From positions 1 to 64,000 of the forward strand of contig JACKJE010000008.1 of NCBI GenBank assembly GCA_020638135.1: DNA of 64,000 nucleotides, given 5' to 3'. This DNA comes from Methylobacteriaceae bacterium. Lineage in GTDB: Bacteria; Pseudomonadota; Alphaproteobacteria; Rhizobiales; Beijerinckiaceae. Below are positions 7,906-15,587 of this stretch, one piece after another. Made by a program: the position numbers and the translations under genes. The notes under the pieces are model-generated. The model saw only the letters and a list, made by a program, of their open reading frames with translations, did no database searches and had not been told where the DNA came from. Numbering within the stretch: the stretch's first letter is position 1; each line of letters starts with the position of its first letter.

Positions 7906-9141
7906 ATGAGCGCGATCGCCTTCGAGCTTCCAGATGATGTGATCGCCGTGCGCGATGGCGTGTTGCGCTTCGTCGAGAAAGAGGTGGCGCCCCGTCTCGA
8001 CAAGAATCACACGCTGCTTGCCGATGCGCGACAGCTTTATGACGCGCAGGGCGCCTATGCGCCCGAGGTCCGCAATCTCATTCGCGACGTGCGCATGGCC
8101 TCCGCGCAGGCCGGCTTCTACGGCATGTGCGCGCCGGTCTCGCTCGGCGGCGGCGGGTTCGGCCATCTCGCCTATTATGTCGCCTGGGAGGCGATCTACC
8201 GGCGGCTCGGCGGGCATGCGGTCGTCACGCCCTGGGTGATCGCGCACTGGGCCTTCGGGCCGAGCCCGGTGCTGACGCAGATCACGCCGGAAGCGCGCGA
8301 ACGCTGTCTCGCCGACATGATGGCGGGCCGCGCCTCCATGTGCTTCGGCCTGTCGGAACCGGGCGCGGGATCGGATGCGACGATGATCCGCACGCGCGCC
8401 GTGCGCGACGGCGAGGGCTGGCGCATCACCGGTCGCAAGTTGTGGACGAGCAATGCGCCGACGGCGGAATGGTGCATCGTCTTCGCCGTTACCGATCCCG
8501 AGAAAGCGGCGCGAAAAACGGGCGGCATCAGCGCCTTTCTCACGCCGACCGACGCGCCGGGCTTTTCGGTCGAATCCGTCGTGAAACTGTTCGGCCATCC
8601 GGGCGGGCACGAGGGCGCGCTGGCGCTGGAAGACGTGCGCGTCGAACCCTGGCAATTGGTCGGGACGCTCGACGACGGTTTCAAGGTCGCGCTCTACGGC
8701 GTTTCGCTGGGACGCGTCTACAATTCCGCGCGCGCCGTCGGGCAGGGGCGCTGGGCGCTCGAACTGGCGCTCGACTACGCCAAGCAGCGCGAGGCCTTCG
8801 GGGCAAAGATCGCCGACTATCAGGGCGTGTCATTCCCGCTGGCGCAATCGGCGAGCGAATTGCACGCCGCGCATCTGATGGGGCTCAATGCCGCAATGCT
8901 GCTCGATCGCGGCGAACGCGCGGTGAAGGAATTGTCGATGGCGAAATCCTACGCCGTGCAGGCGGGGTTCCGCGCCGTTGATCGCGCGATGCAAACGCAT
9001 GGCGGCATGGGACTGACCAACGAGGTCGGTCTCGTGCACGCATGGCAGGACTTGCGGATCGTCAACATAGCCGACGGCACGAACGAGATATTGGCGAAGA
9101 CGATCGCGCAAAGGTTGCTGGCGGGCGATGTCGATTTGTGA
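7906..9141 (+). CDS. Acyl-CoA dehydrogenase family protein
   Basis: A 411-residue FAD enzyme that introduces a trans-2 double bond into an acyl-CoA. FAD/substrate motifs 'CFGLSEPGAGSDATMIRTRA' (about residue 146) and 'TGRKLWTSNAP' are present. The C-terminal helical domain has 'QREAFGAKIADYQGV', and 'QTHGGMGLTNE' near residue 364 ends in the glutamate where medium- and short-chain enzymes place the catalytic base. 'DGTNEIL' closes the FAD site. Chain-length preference is not evident. Start ATG at 7906 is weakly preceded by 'GGGAACGG'. It stands alone between the GGDEF-EAL gene and a repeat cluster. Confidence 0.9.
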   Translation: MSAIAFELPDDVIAVRDGVLRFVEKEVAPRLDKNHTLLADARQLYDAQGAYAPEVRNLIRDVRMASAQAGFYGMCAPVSLGGGGFGHLAYYVAWEAIYRRLGGHAVVTPWVIAHWAFGPSPVLTQITPEARERCLADMMAGRASMCFGLSEPGAGSDATMIRTRAVRDGEGWRITGRKLWTSNAPTAEWCIVFAVTDPEKAARKTGGISAFLTPTDAPGFSVESVVKLFGHPGGHEGALALEDVRVEPWQLVGTLDDGFKVALYGVSLGRVYNSARAVGQGRWALELALDYAKQREAFGAKIADYQGVSFPLAQSASELHAAHLMGLNAAMLLDRGERAVKELSMAKSYAVQAGFRAVDRAMQTHGGMGLTNEVGLVHAWQDLRIVNIADGTNEILAKTIAQRLLAGDVDL

Positions 9142-9166
9142 GCGCGCGGTCGAAACATGACGCGCC

Positions 9167-9487
9167 ATCATGCTGAGGAGGCGCTGCAAGCGCCGTCTCG
9201 AAGCATGCGGCTTGCGGCCATCTTTCGAGACGCGATCCTGCGGATCGCTCCCGAGAGTCTGACTCGAAATTCGCTGCCGACCCAAGTCCCTCATGCTGAG
9301 GAGCCGCCGAAGGCGGCGTCTCGAAGCATGATCCAGCGTTTCGAGCCTCGGCCAATCCTTCGAGACGCGCCACCCAAGTCGGGCTTGCCCGACTTGGGCA
9401 TTTCATGTCGATCTCGGGCAAGCCCGAGATCGATGGCGCTCCTCAGGATGAAGGTCCGAGTTTTCGGTCAGGCTCTCAGGATGAGGG
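9167..9487. repeat. Palindromic intergenic repeat cluster
   Basis: Several head-to-head units of the 'CATGCTGAGGAGC' / 'GTCTCGAAGCATG' family fill the whole gap between the acyl-CoA dehydrogenase and the CobW gene. Bases 9365-9434 include a further inverted pair around 'CAAGTCGGGCTTGCCCGA' and 'CTCGGGCAAGCCCGAG'. The right end (9436-9487) is an inverted near-copy of 1765-1813. No gene is supported here. Confidence 0.8.
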
Positions 9488-10411
9488 ATTGGGGAATGAG
9501 CAACCCTGAATGATCGCCGCGATGCGCGCCCGCTCCAGCGGCGCGCCATGCGCGATGCAGACTAGGCGTCCTACACCGTCCTGCGGCGCGCGCGCGGGCG
9601 TGATGTCGATCCGCCGGCCGACGATCTGCAGAAGTTTCCAGCCGTCGGCGTCGCGCAAAAAGCCCTTGGCGCGCACGAGGCCCGCCTGTTCGGCGGCCAG
9701 CATGGAGGCAAGGCGCGCAACGTGGACCGTGCGTTCTATTTCGAAGGATTGTGATTGCGGACCCGCGCCGCCGAGCGTCGTCGGCTCATCTGCGACGAAG
9801 GCGCTCGGCGCATAGGCGCCGAAGGCGATTTCGGGCGCCAGCGCGCCGAACGCCGTCTCGACGATTTTCGCACGCGGCGCCGTCGTCGCGAGCCAGTCGC
9901 GCAGATCGACGCGCGCATCGTCGGAGACGAGATCGGTCTTGTTGAGCACGATCAGATCGGCTTCAGCGAGTTGCCGCAGGATCGTGTCGCTCAAAAATTT
10001 GTCGCGCGCCAGTTTTCGCGCGGTTTCGGCGTCGAGCAGGACGAGCGTCGCCTCGTGCTTCAGCCCCGCGACGAGCGACAGGGATTGCGCGACGGCGCCG
10101 GGCAGGGCGACGCCGCTCGTCTCGATCAAGATGCAGTCGATGTCGGTTCGCGCGGCGAGCTCGACGAGGCCCGAGGTGAGATCGTCGCCGAAGGAGCAAC
10201 AAATGCAGCCGCCGGCGAGCGTCAGCACGTCGCCTGAAGCCTGTTCGATCAGGTCGGGATCGATCGGCAGGGCGCCGAATTCGTTGACCGCCACCGCGAT
10301 GCGGCGGCCGCCGGCGTTGCGCAGCAGATGATTGACCAGCGTCGTCTTGCCGGCGCCGAGATAGCCGGAAATCAGCGTGACCGGCTTCGGCGCGCCATGC
10401 GACAGCGTCAA
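9476..10411 (-). CDS. CobW/COG0523 family metallochaperone GTPase
   Basis: A 311-residue P-loop GTPase of the COG0523 group. Walker A 'GYLGAGKTTLVNHLL', the metal-binding 'GGCICCSFG' (CxCC) and base-recognition 'LNKTDLV' are all present, and the CobW C-terminal domain follows from about residue 230. Such proteins deliver or sense zinc, cobalt or other metals; the partner is unknown. I prefer the TTG at 10411, which overlaps the stop of the upstream amidohydrolase and places Walker A at residue 12 as in relatives; an in-frame ATG at 10456 is the alternative. Its last codons and stop codon lie inside a palindromic repeat, suggesting the original C-terminus was replaced. Confidence 0.85.
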   Translation of the reverse strand: MTLSHGAPKPVTLISGYLGAGKTTLVNHLLRNAGGRRIAVAVNEFGALPIDPDLIEQASGDVLTLAGGCICCSFGDDLTSGLVELAARTDIDCILIETSGVALPGAVAQSLSLVAGLKHEATLVLLDAETARKLARDKFLSDTILRQLAEADLIVLNKTDLVSDDARVDLRDWLATTAPRAKIVETAFGALAPEIAFGAYAPSAFVADEPTTLGGAGPQSQSFEIERTVHVARLASMLAAEQAGLVRAKGFLRDADGWKLLQIVGRRIDITPARAPQDGVGRLVCIAHGAPLERARIAAIIQGCSFPNPSS

Positions 10412-12048
10412 ATCTTCGCCGCCTCGAATATCCGCCCGCCGTGCACGGTGCCCCACACGCGCACGTCCTTCAAATTTTCGGGCGCGATCTCCAGCGGATC
10501 GTCCTGCAATACGGCGAAATCGGCGCGCTTGCCGGTCTCGATCGAGCCGATCTCGCCGTCGAGCTTGAGCGTCCAGGCGGGTCCAAGAGTGATGGCGCGC
10601 AGGGCTTCATACACGCCGATTTTTTCAGTCTGTCCGAGCGTGCGGCCGCTCGCGGTGATGCGATTGACCGCGCACCAGGCGGTGAACAGAGGCGCGAGCG
10701 GCGTGACCGGCGCGTCCGAATGAATGCCGAGCGGCACGCCTTCGTCGAGCGCGGCGCGGCAGGCGTTCATGCGTTCGGCGCGCTCGGGGCCGACTGTCAG
10801 CGCATAATGTTCGTCGCCCCAGCAATAGTGGTGGTTGGGGAAGAGATTCACGCTCATGCCGAGCCGCGCCATGCGTTTGAACTGCGCGCGGTCTGCGAGC
10901 TGGCAATGCTGCAGCGTAAAGCGATGGTCGGGCGAGGGATGTTTGCGCAGCGCCCGCTCCATCGTGTCGAGCACGAGTTCGGTCGCCTCGTCGCCATTGG
11001 TGTGGCAGTGGACGAGCACGCCCATTTCCAGCGCGGCGTCGAGCGCCTCCGCGAGACGTTGCGGCGGCACGTACCACAGGCCCGGTCCGGCGCCGTTGTA
11101 ATAGCCCGGCCAGCGCAGACGCGCGGAAAAGCCCTGGATCGAACCGTCGACGACGATCTTGACGAGACCGAGCCGCAGACGGTCGCTCGATTTTTCAGCG
11201 AGCGCGGCGGCGGCCTCGATCGTGCCGCGCGCATCGTCGCCGAGATAGCGGCGCAGTGGCACGATGCGCGCAGGGTAGGAGGCGTCGCCGGTCACGCGCA
11301 GCATCATTTCGACCGTATCCGGCGGCAGCGGATTGGCGAGGTCGGTCGCCGTCGTCACGCCCTTGCGCACGCACAGCCGCGCGAAATCGCGCAGGCCGCG
11401 TTCATCGCCCGACATCATCGCGCGGTCGAGGCCGACATGGGCGGCGACCGTCCCCTGCGCTTCCGGCCCCTTCATCTCGCCGGTCGGCAGGCCGTCATTT
11501 CCGAGCGGTACGCCGGGGTGGTTGACGCCGGTGCGCATCAGCCCCGCCAGTTCGAGCGCCCTGGTGTTGACGTTGAGGATGTGGAAGCTCGCATGCATCA
11601 CGCCGATCGGGCGATTGGGCGATATGCGGTCGAGGTCCTCGCGCGTCATCCGCTTGTTGCCGAAATAGATGGGATCGAGGCCCCAGCCGGTCAGCGGCGC
11701 GGCGGCGTCGGGCAGCGCCTTCTCCTGTTCCGCGAGGCGCGCGATCACGGCGTCGAGCGAGCGCAGGGCTTCCCATGTCTTGCCGTCGGGCGCCACGCGA
11801 TCGAACCAGCCGCAATAGACATAGCGCCAGACCGCGCCCTCGAAGGCGTGGCTGTGGCCCTCGACGAAGCCTGGCATGAGCACGAGATCGGCAAAGCGGT
11901 CGTCGACGATGTGCTTGCCCCAGCCTTTCAGTTCGTCGAGCGTTCCCGCGCCGAGAATGCGGCCGTCGCGCACGGCGACATGGCTCGCTGTCGGCCGCGC
12001 CGGATTCATGGTGATGATTTTGCGTGCGGAATAGATGGTCGTCGTCAT
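10408..12048 (-). CDS. Amidohydrolase family protein (YtcJ-like)
   Basis: A 546-residue TIM-barrel amidohydrolase of the YtcJ/N-substituted-formamide-deformylase-like group. Metal-site signatures are 'GFVEGHSHAFEG' near residue 60 and the later 'VHCHTNGDEATELVL', 'FTLQHCQLA' and 'GIHSDAPVTPLAPL'. ATG at 12048 is chosen by family N-terminus ('IYSARKIITMN') and by 'CAGCAGGGCGAC' just upstream. The downstream cobW-type gene overlaps its stop codon, so the two are translationally coupled; the GTPase might help metallate this enzyme (inference). Substrate unknown. Confidence 0.88.
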   Translation of the reverse strand: MTTTIYSARKIITMNPARPTASHVAVRDGRILGAGTLDELKGWGKHIVDDRFADLVLMPGFVEGHSHAFEGAVWRYVYCGWFDRVAPDGKTWEALRSLDAVIARLAEQEKALPDAAAPLTGWGLDPIYFGNKRMTREDLDRISPNRPIGVMHASFHILNVNTRALELAGLMRTGVNHPGVPLGNDGLPTGEMKGPEAQGTVAAHVGLDRAMMSGDERGLRDFARLCVRKGVTTATDLANPLPPDTVEMMLRVTGDASYPARIVPLRRYLGDDARGTIEAAAALAEKSSDRLRLGLVKIVVDGSIQGFSARLRWPGYYNGAGPGLWYVPPQRLAEALDAALEMGVLVHCHTNGDEATELVLDTMERALRKHPSPDHRFTLQHCQLADRAQFKRMARLGMSVNLFPNHHYCWGDEHYALTVGPERAERMNACRAALDEGVPLGIHSDAPVTPLAPLFTAWCAVNRITASGRTLGQTEKIGVYEALRAITLGPAWTLKLDGEIGSIETGKRADFAVLQDDPLEIAPENLKDVRVWGTVHGGRIFEAAKI

Positions 12049-12188
12049 GTCGCCCTGCTGTTTTTTTGCGATTATGGGCGAGGGCCGCGCCCCAGCCAAT
12101 CCTGCAATGCAGCGTCGCGGTTGCGCGATTGCCGCCGCCGCGCGGAGCGGCGACAATGTGCGGGGCTGGATCGGGCAGGGGACGATAG

Positions 12189-12626
12189 GTGACGGAAGAC
12201 GAAATATTGGCGGTGTTTGCACGAACCAAACCGCCGGTGCTGGAGACGCTCGGCGGGCGGGTGGTCGCCTACGACAAGGCGCTCGAGCGCGTGACGATGC
12301 AATGGACCGCCGAGACGCGGCATTGCCATTCGGTCGAGGGCCATCCCAAGGGCGGCATCGTGCAGGGCGGGATCGTCACCGGCTGGATCGATTCCGCCAT
12401 GGCGCATGCCTGCGTTGCGAAATCCGCGTTCACGGTCGGCGTGCCGAGCCTCGAGATCAAGGTCAGCTTTCTGTCGGCGGCAAGCCCGGGCCTCTACCGG
12501 TCCTACGGCTGGATCGTGAAATGGGGACGCAGCGTCGCCTTTCTGGAAGGCGAATTGCGCGACGAGGCGGGCCACCTGATCGCGCGCGCGAGTTCGACGG
12601 CGGCCCTCAGGCATTTGAAGAAGTAG
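12189..12626 (+). CDS. PaaI/YdiI-type hotdog thioesterase family protein
   Basis: A 145-residue single hotdog-fold protein. The segment 'GGIVQGGIVTGWIDSAMAHAC' spanning about residues 57-77 is the catalytic-helix region of PaaI-type thioesterases, and 'SLEIKVSFLSAASPGLYRS' is the following central strand. It would hydrolyse an acyl-CoA or aryl-acyl-CoA thioester in the cytosol. The start is GTG at 12189. It is transcribed divergently from the amidohydrolase with a 140-base gap between them. Confidence 0.8.
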   Translation: MTEDEILAVFARTKPPVLETLGGRVVAYDKALERVTMQWTAETRHCHSVEGHPKGGIVQGGIVTGWIDSAMAHACVAKSAFTVGVPSLEIKVSFLSAASPGLYRSYGWIVKWGRSVAFLEGELRDEAGHLIARASSTAALRHLKK

Positions 12627-12627
12627 T

Positions 12628-12760
12628 CCCGTCGTCATGGCCGGACTCGACCCGGCCATCCACGCGGACGTAAGCGATGTCGCGGGATTGCGCCGCCTTT
12701 TTGGCGCACGCTGTTCGGCGCGGCGTGGGTGCCCGCGACAAGCGCGGGCACGACGGGCGG
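12628..12760. repeat. Palindromic repeat, 'GTCATGGCCGG/GCGGGCACGAC' family
   Basis: The element starts 'CCCGTCGTCATGGCCGGACT' and ends 'CGCGGGCACGACGGG', with inverted ends (CCCGTCGT/ACGACGGG) and internal hairpins. It lies between the convergent thioesterase and ATC-hydrolase-like genes. A relative with the same building blocks in the other order is at 39181-39294. Confidence 0.75.
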
Positions 12761-12762
12761 GA

Positions 12763-13251
12763 CTATTCCTCGCTCTCGTAGCGGAAATCGCAGTGGTCGC
12801 CGCCGGTCATCAGCGTCTGCGTGCGCGTGAGTTTTATGCGCGGATCGTAGCCCTCGCAGAACGAACCGTCGCGCTGGCACGACAGCAGCGGGCCGATTTC
12901 GGCGAGGCCCATCGCCTTGTACATTTCGGCATAGCGGCAGCGCGTGACGTCGAAGGCGAAGACCTTGTCGCCTTTCTCGCGCACTTCCACTTCCAGCGTT
13001 CCGCCGCGCGTCCAGAGCGGCTGGATGTCTTCGAAGCCCTTGAGGCCTGGCGCGCCGCCCTGCGCCTCAGCCATCGCCCGCCCCTGCGCGATCGCCGAGC
13101 GCCGCACGCTTTCGGCGACCACGCGGCGCGCCTCCTCGACGCCGTGCGTCGCCTTCACGGTCGCGTAGACCTCGGCGAGAATTTCCGCCTCGATCCGCCG
13201 GCGCTCCAGCATGGGCGCGAGATCGGGCGCAGCGGTCGTGTCGTCGGTCAT
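12763..13251 (-). CDS. L-2-amino-thiazoline-4-carboxylic acid hydrolase-like protein
   Basis: A 162-residue protein matching the ATC hydrolase family (PF14196 as I recall it). Recognised elements are 'FDVTRCRYAEMYKAMGL', 'GPLLSCQRDGSFCEGYDPR', 'LTRTQTLM' and the terminal 'HCDFRY'. In Pseudomonas the founding member opens the thiazoline ring on the route to L-cysteine, but most family members are untested. ATG at 13251 follows 'GGGGAGCCCCCG'. A small orphan gene lies 55 bases upstream on the same strand and may form an operon with it. Confidence 0.75.
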   Translation of the reverse strand: MTDDTTAAPDLAPMLERRRIEAEILAEVYATVKATHGVEEARRVVAESVRRSAIAQGRAMAEAQGGAPGLKGFEDIQPLWTRGGTLEVEVREKGDKVFAFDVTRCRYAEMYKAMGLAEIGPLLSCQRDGSFCEGYDPRIKLTRTQTLMTGGDHCDFRYESEE

Positions 13252-13306
13252 CGGGGGCTCCCCTATGCGGCAGCCTCCCACGAACCGGCTCGGCCATGCA
13301 AGAACG

Positions 13307-13507
13307 TCAGACGTCGACCTCGAACAGGAATTGTCCGGTCGAGACGTCGGCAATGCCGACCATGGCTTTCGGGGTCTCGCGCTTTTTCATGCGCGCGGAC
13401 GAGATCGCGTCGCGCACGTCGCGGAAAGCGCCGGAACGCGCACCGTTCACGCGAACCTCATATGGGCGCTGCGTGCGTCCATCGTTGATTGTCTGGGTCT
13501 GGGCCAT
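13307..13507 (-). CDS. Small conserved-looking hypothetical protein, 66 residues
   Basis: I do not recognise this protein. It starts at ATG 13507 behind a strong 'GGGAGGATCAG' ribosome site and encodes a basic, helix-then-strand protein ending in 'ADVSTGQFLFEVDV'. The open frame extends upstream but the ribosome site favours the short form. The third-position GC pattern looks coding. It lies upstream of the ATC-hydrolase-like gene on the same strand. Possibly a small regulatory or structural protein; no motif decides this. Confidence 0.5.
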   Translation of the reverse strand: MAQTQTINDGRTQRPYEVRVNGARSGAFRDVRDAISSARMKKRETPKAMVGIADVSTGQFLFEVDV

Positions 13508-13711
13508 CTGATCCTCCCGGCGCCCCCACGCCCCTCGGACTGAACAGGAGATAGGTCGCAAAATCTCCGGCGCAAGGCCTATGCGCCATCGCACAGACAG
13601 GCTTCAGACAAGGCTTGGCTCCGGCCCCCCGACGCAATAAAACGTCCGCCTGACATGCCACGGCAGAAATCGCCTTCGACGATTTCGCCGAGAACAGAAG
13701 GGTTGAGCCCC

Positions 13712-15544
13712 GTGCCCGCTTATCGATCCCGCACCACCACCCATGGCCGCAACATGGCCGGCGCGCGCGGCCTGTGGCGCGCCACCGGCATGAAGGACGG
13801 CGATTTCGGCAAGCCGATCATCGCGATCGTCAATTCCTTCACGCAATTCGTGCCGGGCCACGTCCATCTCAAGGACCTCGGCCAGATGGTCGCCCGCGAG
13901 GTCGAGGCCGCCGGCGGCGTCGCCAAGGAATTCAACACGATCGCGGTCGACGACGGCATCGCGATGGGCCATGACGGCATGCTCTATTCGCTGCCCTCGC
14001 GCGACCTGATCGCGGATTCCATCGAGTACATGGTCAATGCGCATCGCGCCGACGCGCTGATCTGCATTTCCAATTGCGACAAGATCACGCCCGGCATGCT
14101 GATGGCGGCGCTGCGGCTCAACATCCCGACCGTCTTCGTCTCAGGCGGGCCGATGGAAGCCGGCCGCATGAACTGGGAAGGCAAGGATGAGCGCTTTTCC
14201 GGCGTGGAAGCCTATGTCGCGACGATGAATCCCGAGATCACCGACGCGAAGATTTCGGCCTACGAGCAGCATGCCTGCCCGACCTGCGGCTCGTGCTCGG
14301 GCATGTTCACGGCCAATTCCATGAACTGCCTGACCGAGGCGCTCGGTCTCGCGCTGCCGGGCAACGGCACGGTTGTCGCGACGCACGCCGACCGCAAGCG
14401 GCTGTTCGTGGAGGCCGGCCATCTCATCGTCGATCTCGCCCGGCGCTATTACGAGCAGGACGATGCGCGCGTGCTGCCGCGCTCGATCGCGAGTTTTGCG
14501 GCGTTCGAAAACGCCATGACGCTCGACATCGCCATGGGCGGCTCGACCAATACCGTGCTGCATCTGCTCGCCGCCGCCAACGAGGGCGATGTTGGCTTCA
14601 CCATGGCCGACATCGACCGGCTGTCGCGCCGCGTGCCGTGCCTGTGCAAGGTCGCGCCGTCGGTCGCCAACGTGCATGTCGAAGATGTGCATCATGCTGG
14701 CGGTATTTTCGGCATTCTCGGCGAACTCGACCGCGCGGGCCTGCTCAACAGCGATACGCACTGCGTGCATGCGGAAAGCCTGTCCGCCGCGCTCGACAAG
14801 TGGGACGTCAAACGTTCCAACAGCGAGAGCGTCAAAACCTTCTTCAAGGCGGCGCCGGGCGGCGTGCCGACGCAAGTGGCCTTCAGCCAGAGCGAGCGTT
14901 TCGACGACCTCGATCTCGACCGCCAGAAGGGCGTGATCCGCGACAAGCAGCACGCTTTTTCGCAAGACGGCGGCCTCGCGGTGCTGTTCGGCAATATTGC
15001 CGAAGAGGGCTGCATCGTGAAGACGGCGGGCGTCGACGAGAGCATTTTGAAGTTCACGGGACCGGCGCGCGTCTACGAGAGCCAGGATGCGGCGGTGAAG
15101 GGCATTCTGGGCAACGAGGTGAAGGCCGGCGACGTCGTCGTCATCCGCTACGAGGGTCCGCGCGGCGGGCCGGGCATGCAGGAAATGCTCTATCCCACGA
15201 GCTATCTGAAGTCGCGCGGTCTCGGCAAGGCCTGCGCGCTCGTTACCGACGGTCGTTTTTCGGGCGGCACGTCGGGCCTGTCGATCGGCCACTGTTCGCC
15301 GGAAGCCGCCGAAGGCGGCACGATCGGGCTAGTGGAGACGGGCGACAGAATCGAGATCGACATTCCCAACCGCTCGATCAATCTCGCGGTGTCGACCGAG
15401 ACGCTCGCAGCCCGCCGCAAGGCGCAAGAGGCGAAAGGCTGGAAGCCGGCCGAGAAGCGCAGTCGCAAGATCACGACGGCGCTGAAGGCCTATGCCGCGC
15501 TGACGACCAGCGCCGCCAAGGGGGCGGTGCGCAAGGTGGATTGA
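13712..15544 (+). CDS. ilvD: Dihydroxy-acid dehydratase
   Basis: A 610-residue Fe-S dehydratase of valine and isoleucine biosynthesis, converting 2,3-dihydroxy-3-methylbutanoate (and the methylpentanoate) to the 2-oxo acids. The opening 'TTTHGRNMAGARGLWRATGM' matches E. coli IlvD closely. Cluster cysteines occur in 'SNCDKITPGM' and 'CPTCGSCSGMFTANSMNC', and 'GRFSGGTSGLSIGH' lies near the C-terminus. I chose GTG 13712 because it reproduces the canonical N-terminus and has 'GAAGGG' before it; an in-frame ATG at 13655 would add 19 residues without homology. No other ilv gene is nearby. Confidence 0.95.
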   Translation: MPAYRSRTTTHGRNMAGARGLWRATGMKDGDFGKPIIAIVNSFTQFVPGHVHLKDLGQMVAREVEAAGGVAKEFNTIAVDDGIAMGHDGMLYSLPSRDLIADSIEYMVNAHRADALICISNCDKITPGMLMAALRLNIPTVFVSGGPMEAGRMNWEGKDERFSGVEAYVATMNPEITDAKISAYEQHACPTCGSCSGMFTANSMNCLTEALGLALPGNGTVVATHADRKRLFVEAGHLIVDLARRYYEQDDARVLPRSIASFAAFENAMTLDIAMGGSTNTVLHLLAAANEGDVGFTMADIDRLSRRVPCLCKVAPSVANVHVEDVHHAGGIFGILGELDRAGLLNSDTHCVHAESLSAALDKWDVKRSNSESVKTFFKAAPGGVPTQVAFSQSERFDDLDLDRQKGVIRDKQHAFSQDGGLAVLFGNIAEEGCIVKTAGVDESILKFTGPARVYESQDAAVKGILGNEVKAGDVVVIRYEGPRGGPGMQEMLYPTSYLKSRGLGKACALVTDGRFSGGTSGLSIGHCSPEAAEGGTIGLVETGDRIEIDIPNRSINLAVSTETLAARRKAQEAKGWKPAEKRSRKITTALKAYAALTTSAAKGAVRKVD

Positions 15545-15547
15545 GCG

Positions 15548-15586
15548 GGTTCTTCCTTCTCCCGTTTCACGGGAGAAGGGAGAACC
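15548..15586. terminator. Bidirectional hairpin between ilvD and the AidB-like gene
   Basis: A 39-base near-perfect palindrome with arms built from 'GGTTCT-TCCTTCTCCCG' and 'CGGGAGAAGG-GAGAACC' around a short loop, placed exactly between two convergent stop codons (15544 and 15588). It belongs to the 'CTCCCG...CGGGAG' repeat family also seen at 36247-36424, 51615-51757 and 57488-57636. Role as a shared terminator is inferred from position and stem strength; there is no T tract. Confidence 0.6.
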
Positions 15587-15587
15587 C

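Noticed and set aside
9167..9487. Regularly recurring hairpins as a possible CRISPR array
   Set aside because: Units are palindromic, variable in core, unequally spaced and scattered over the window; there are no unique spacers or cas genes.
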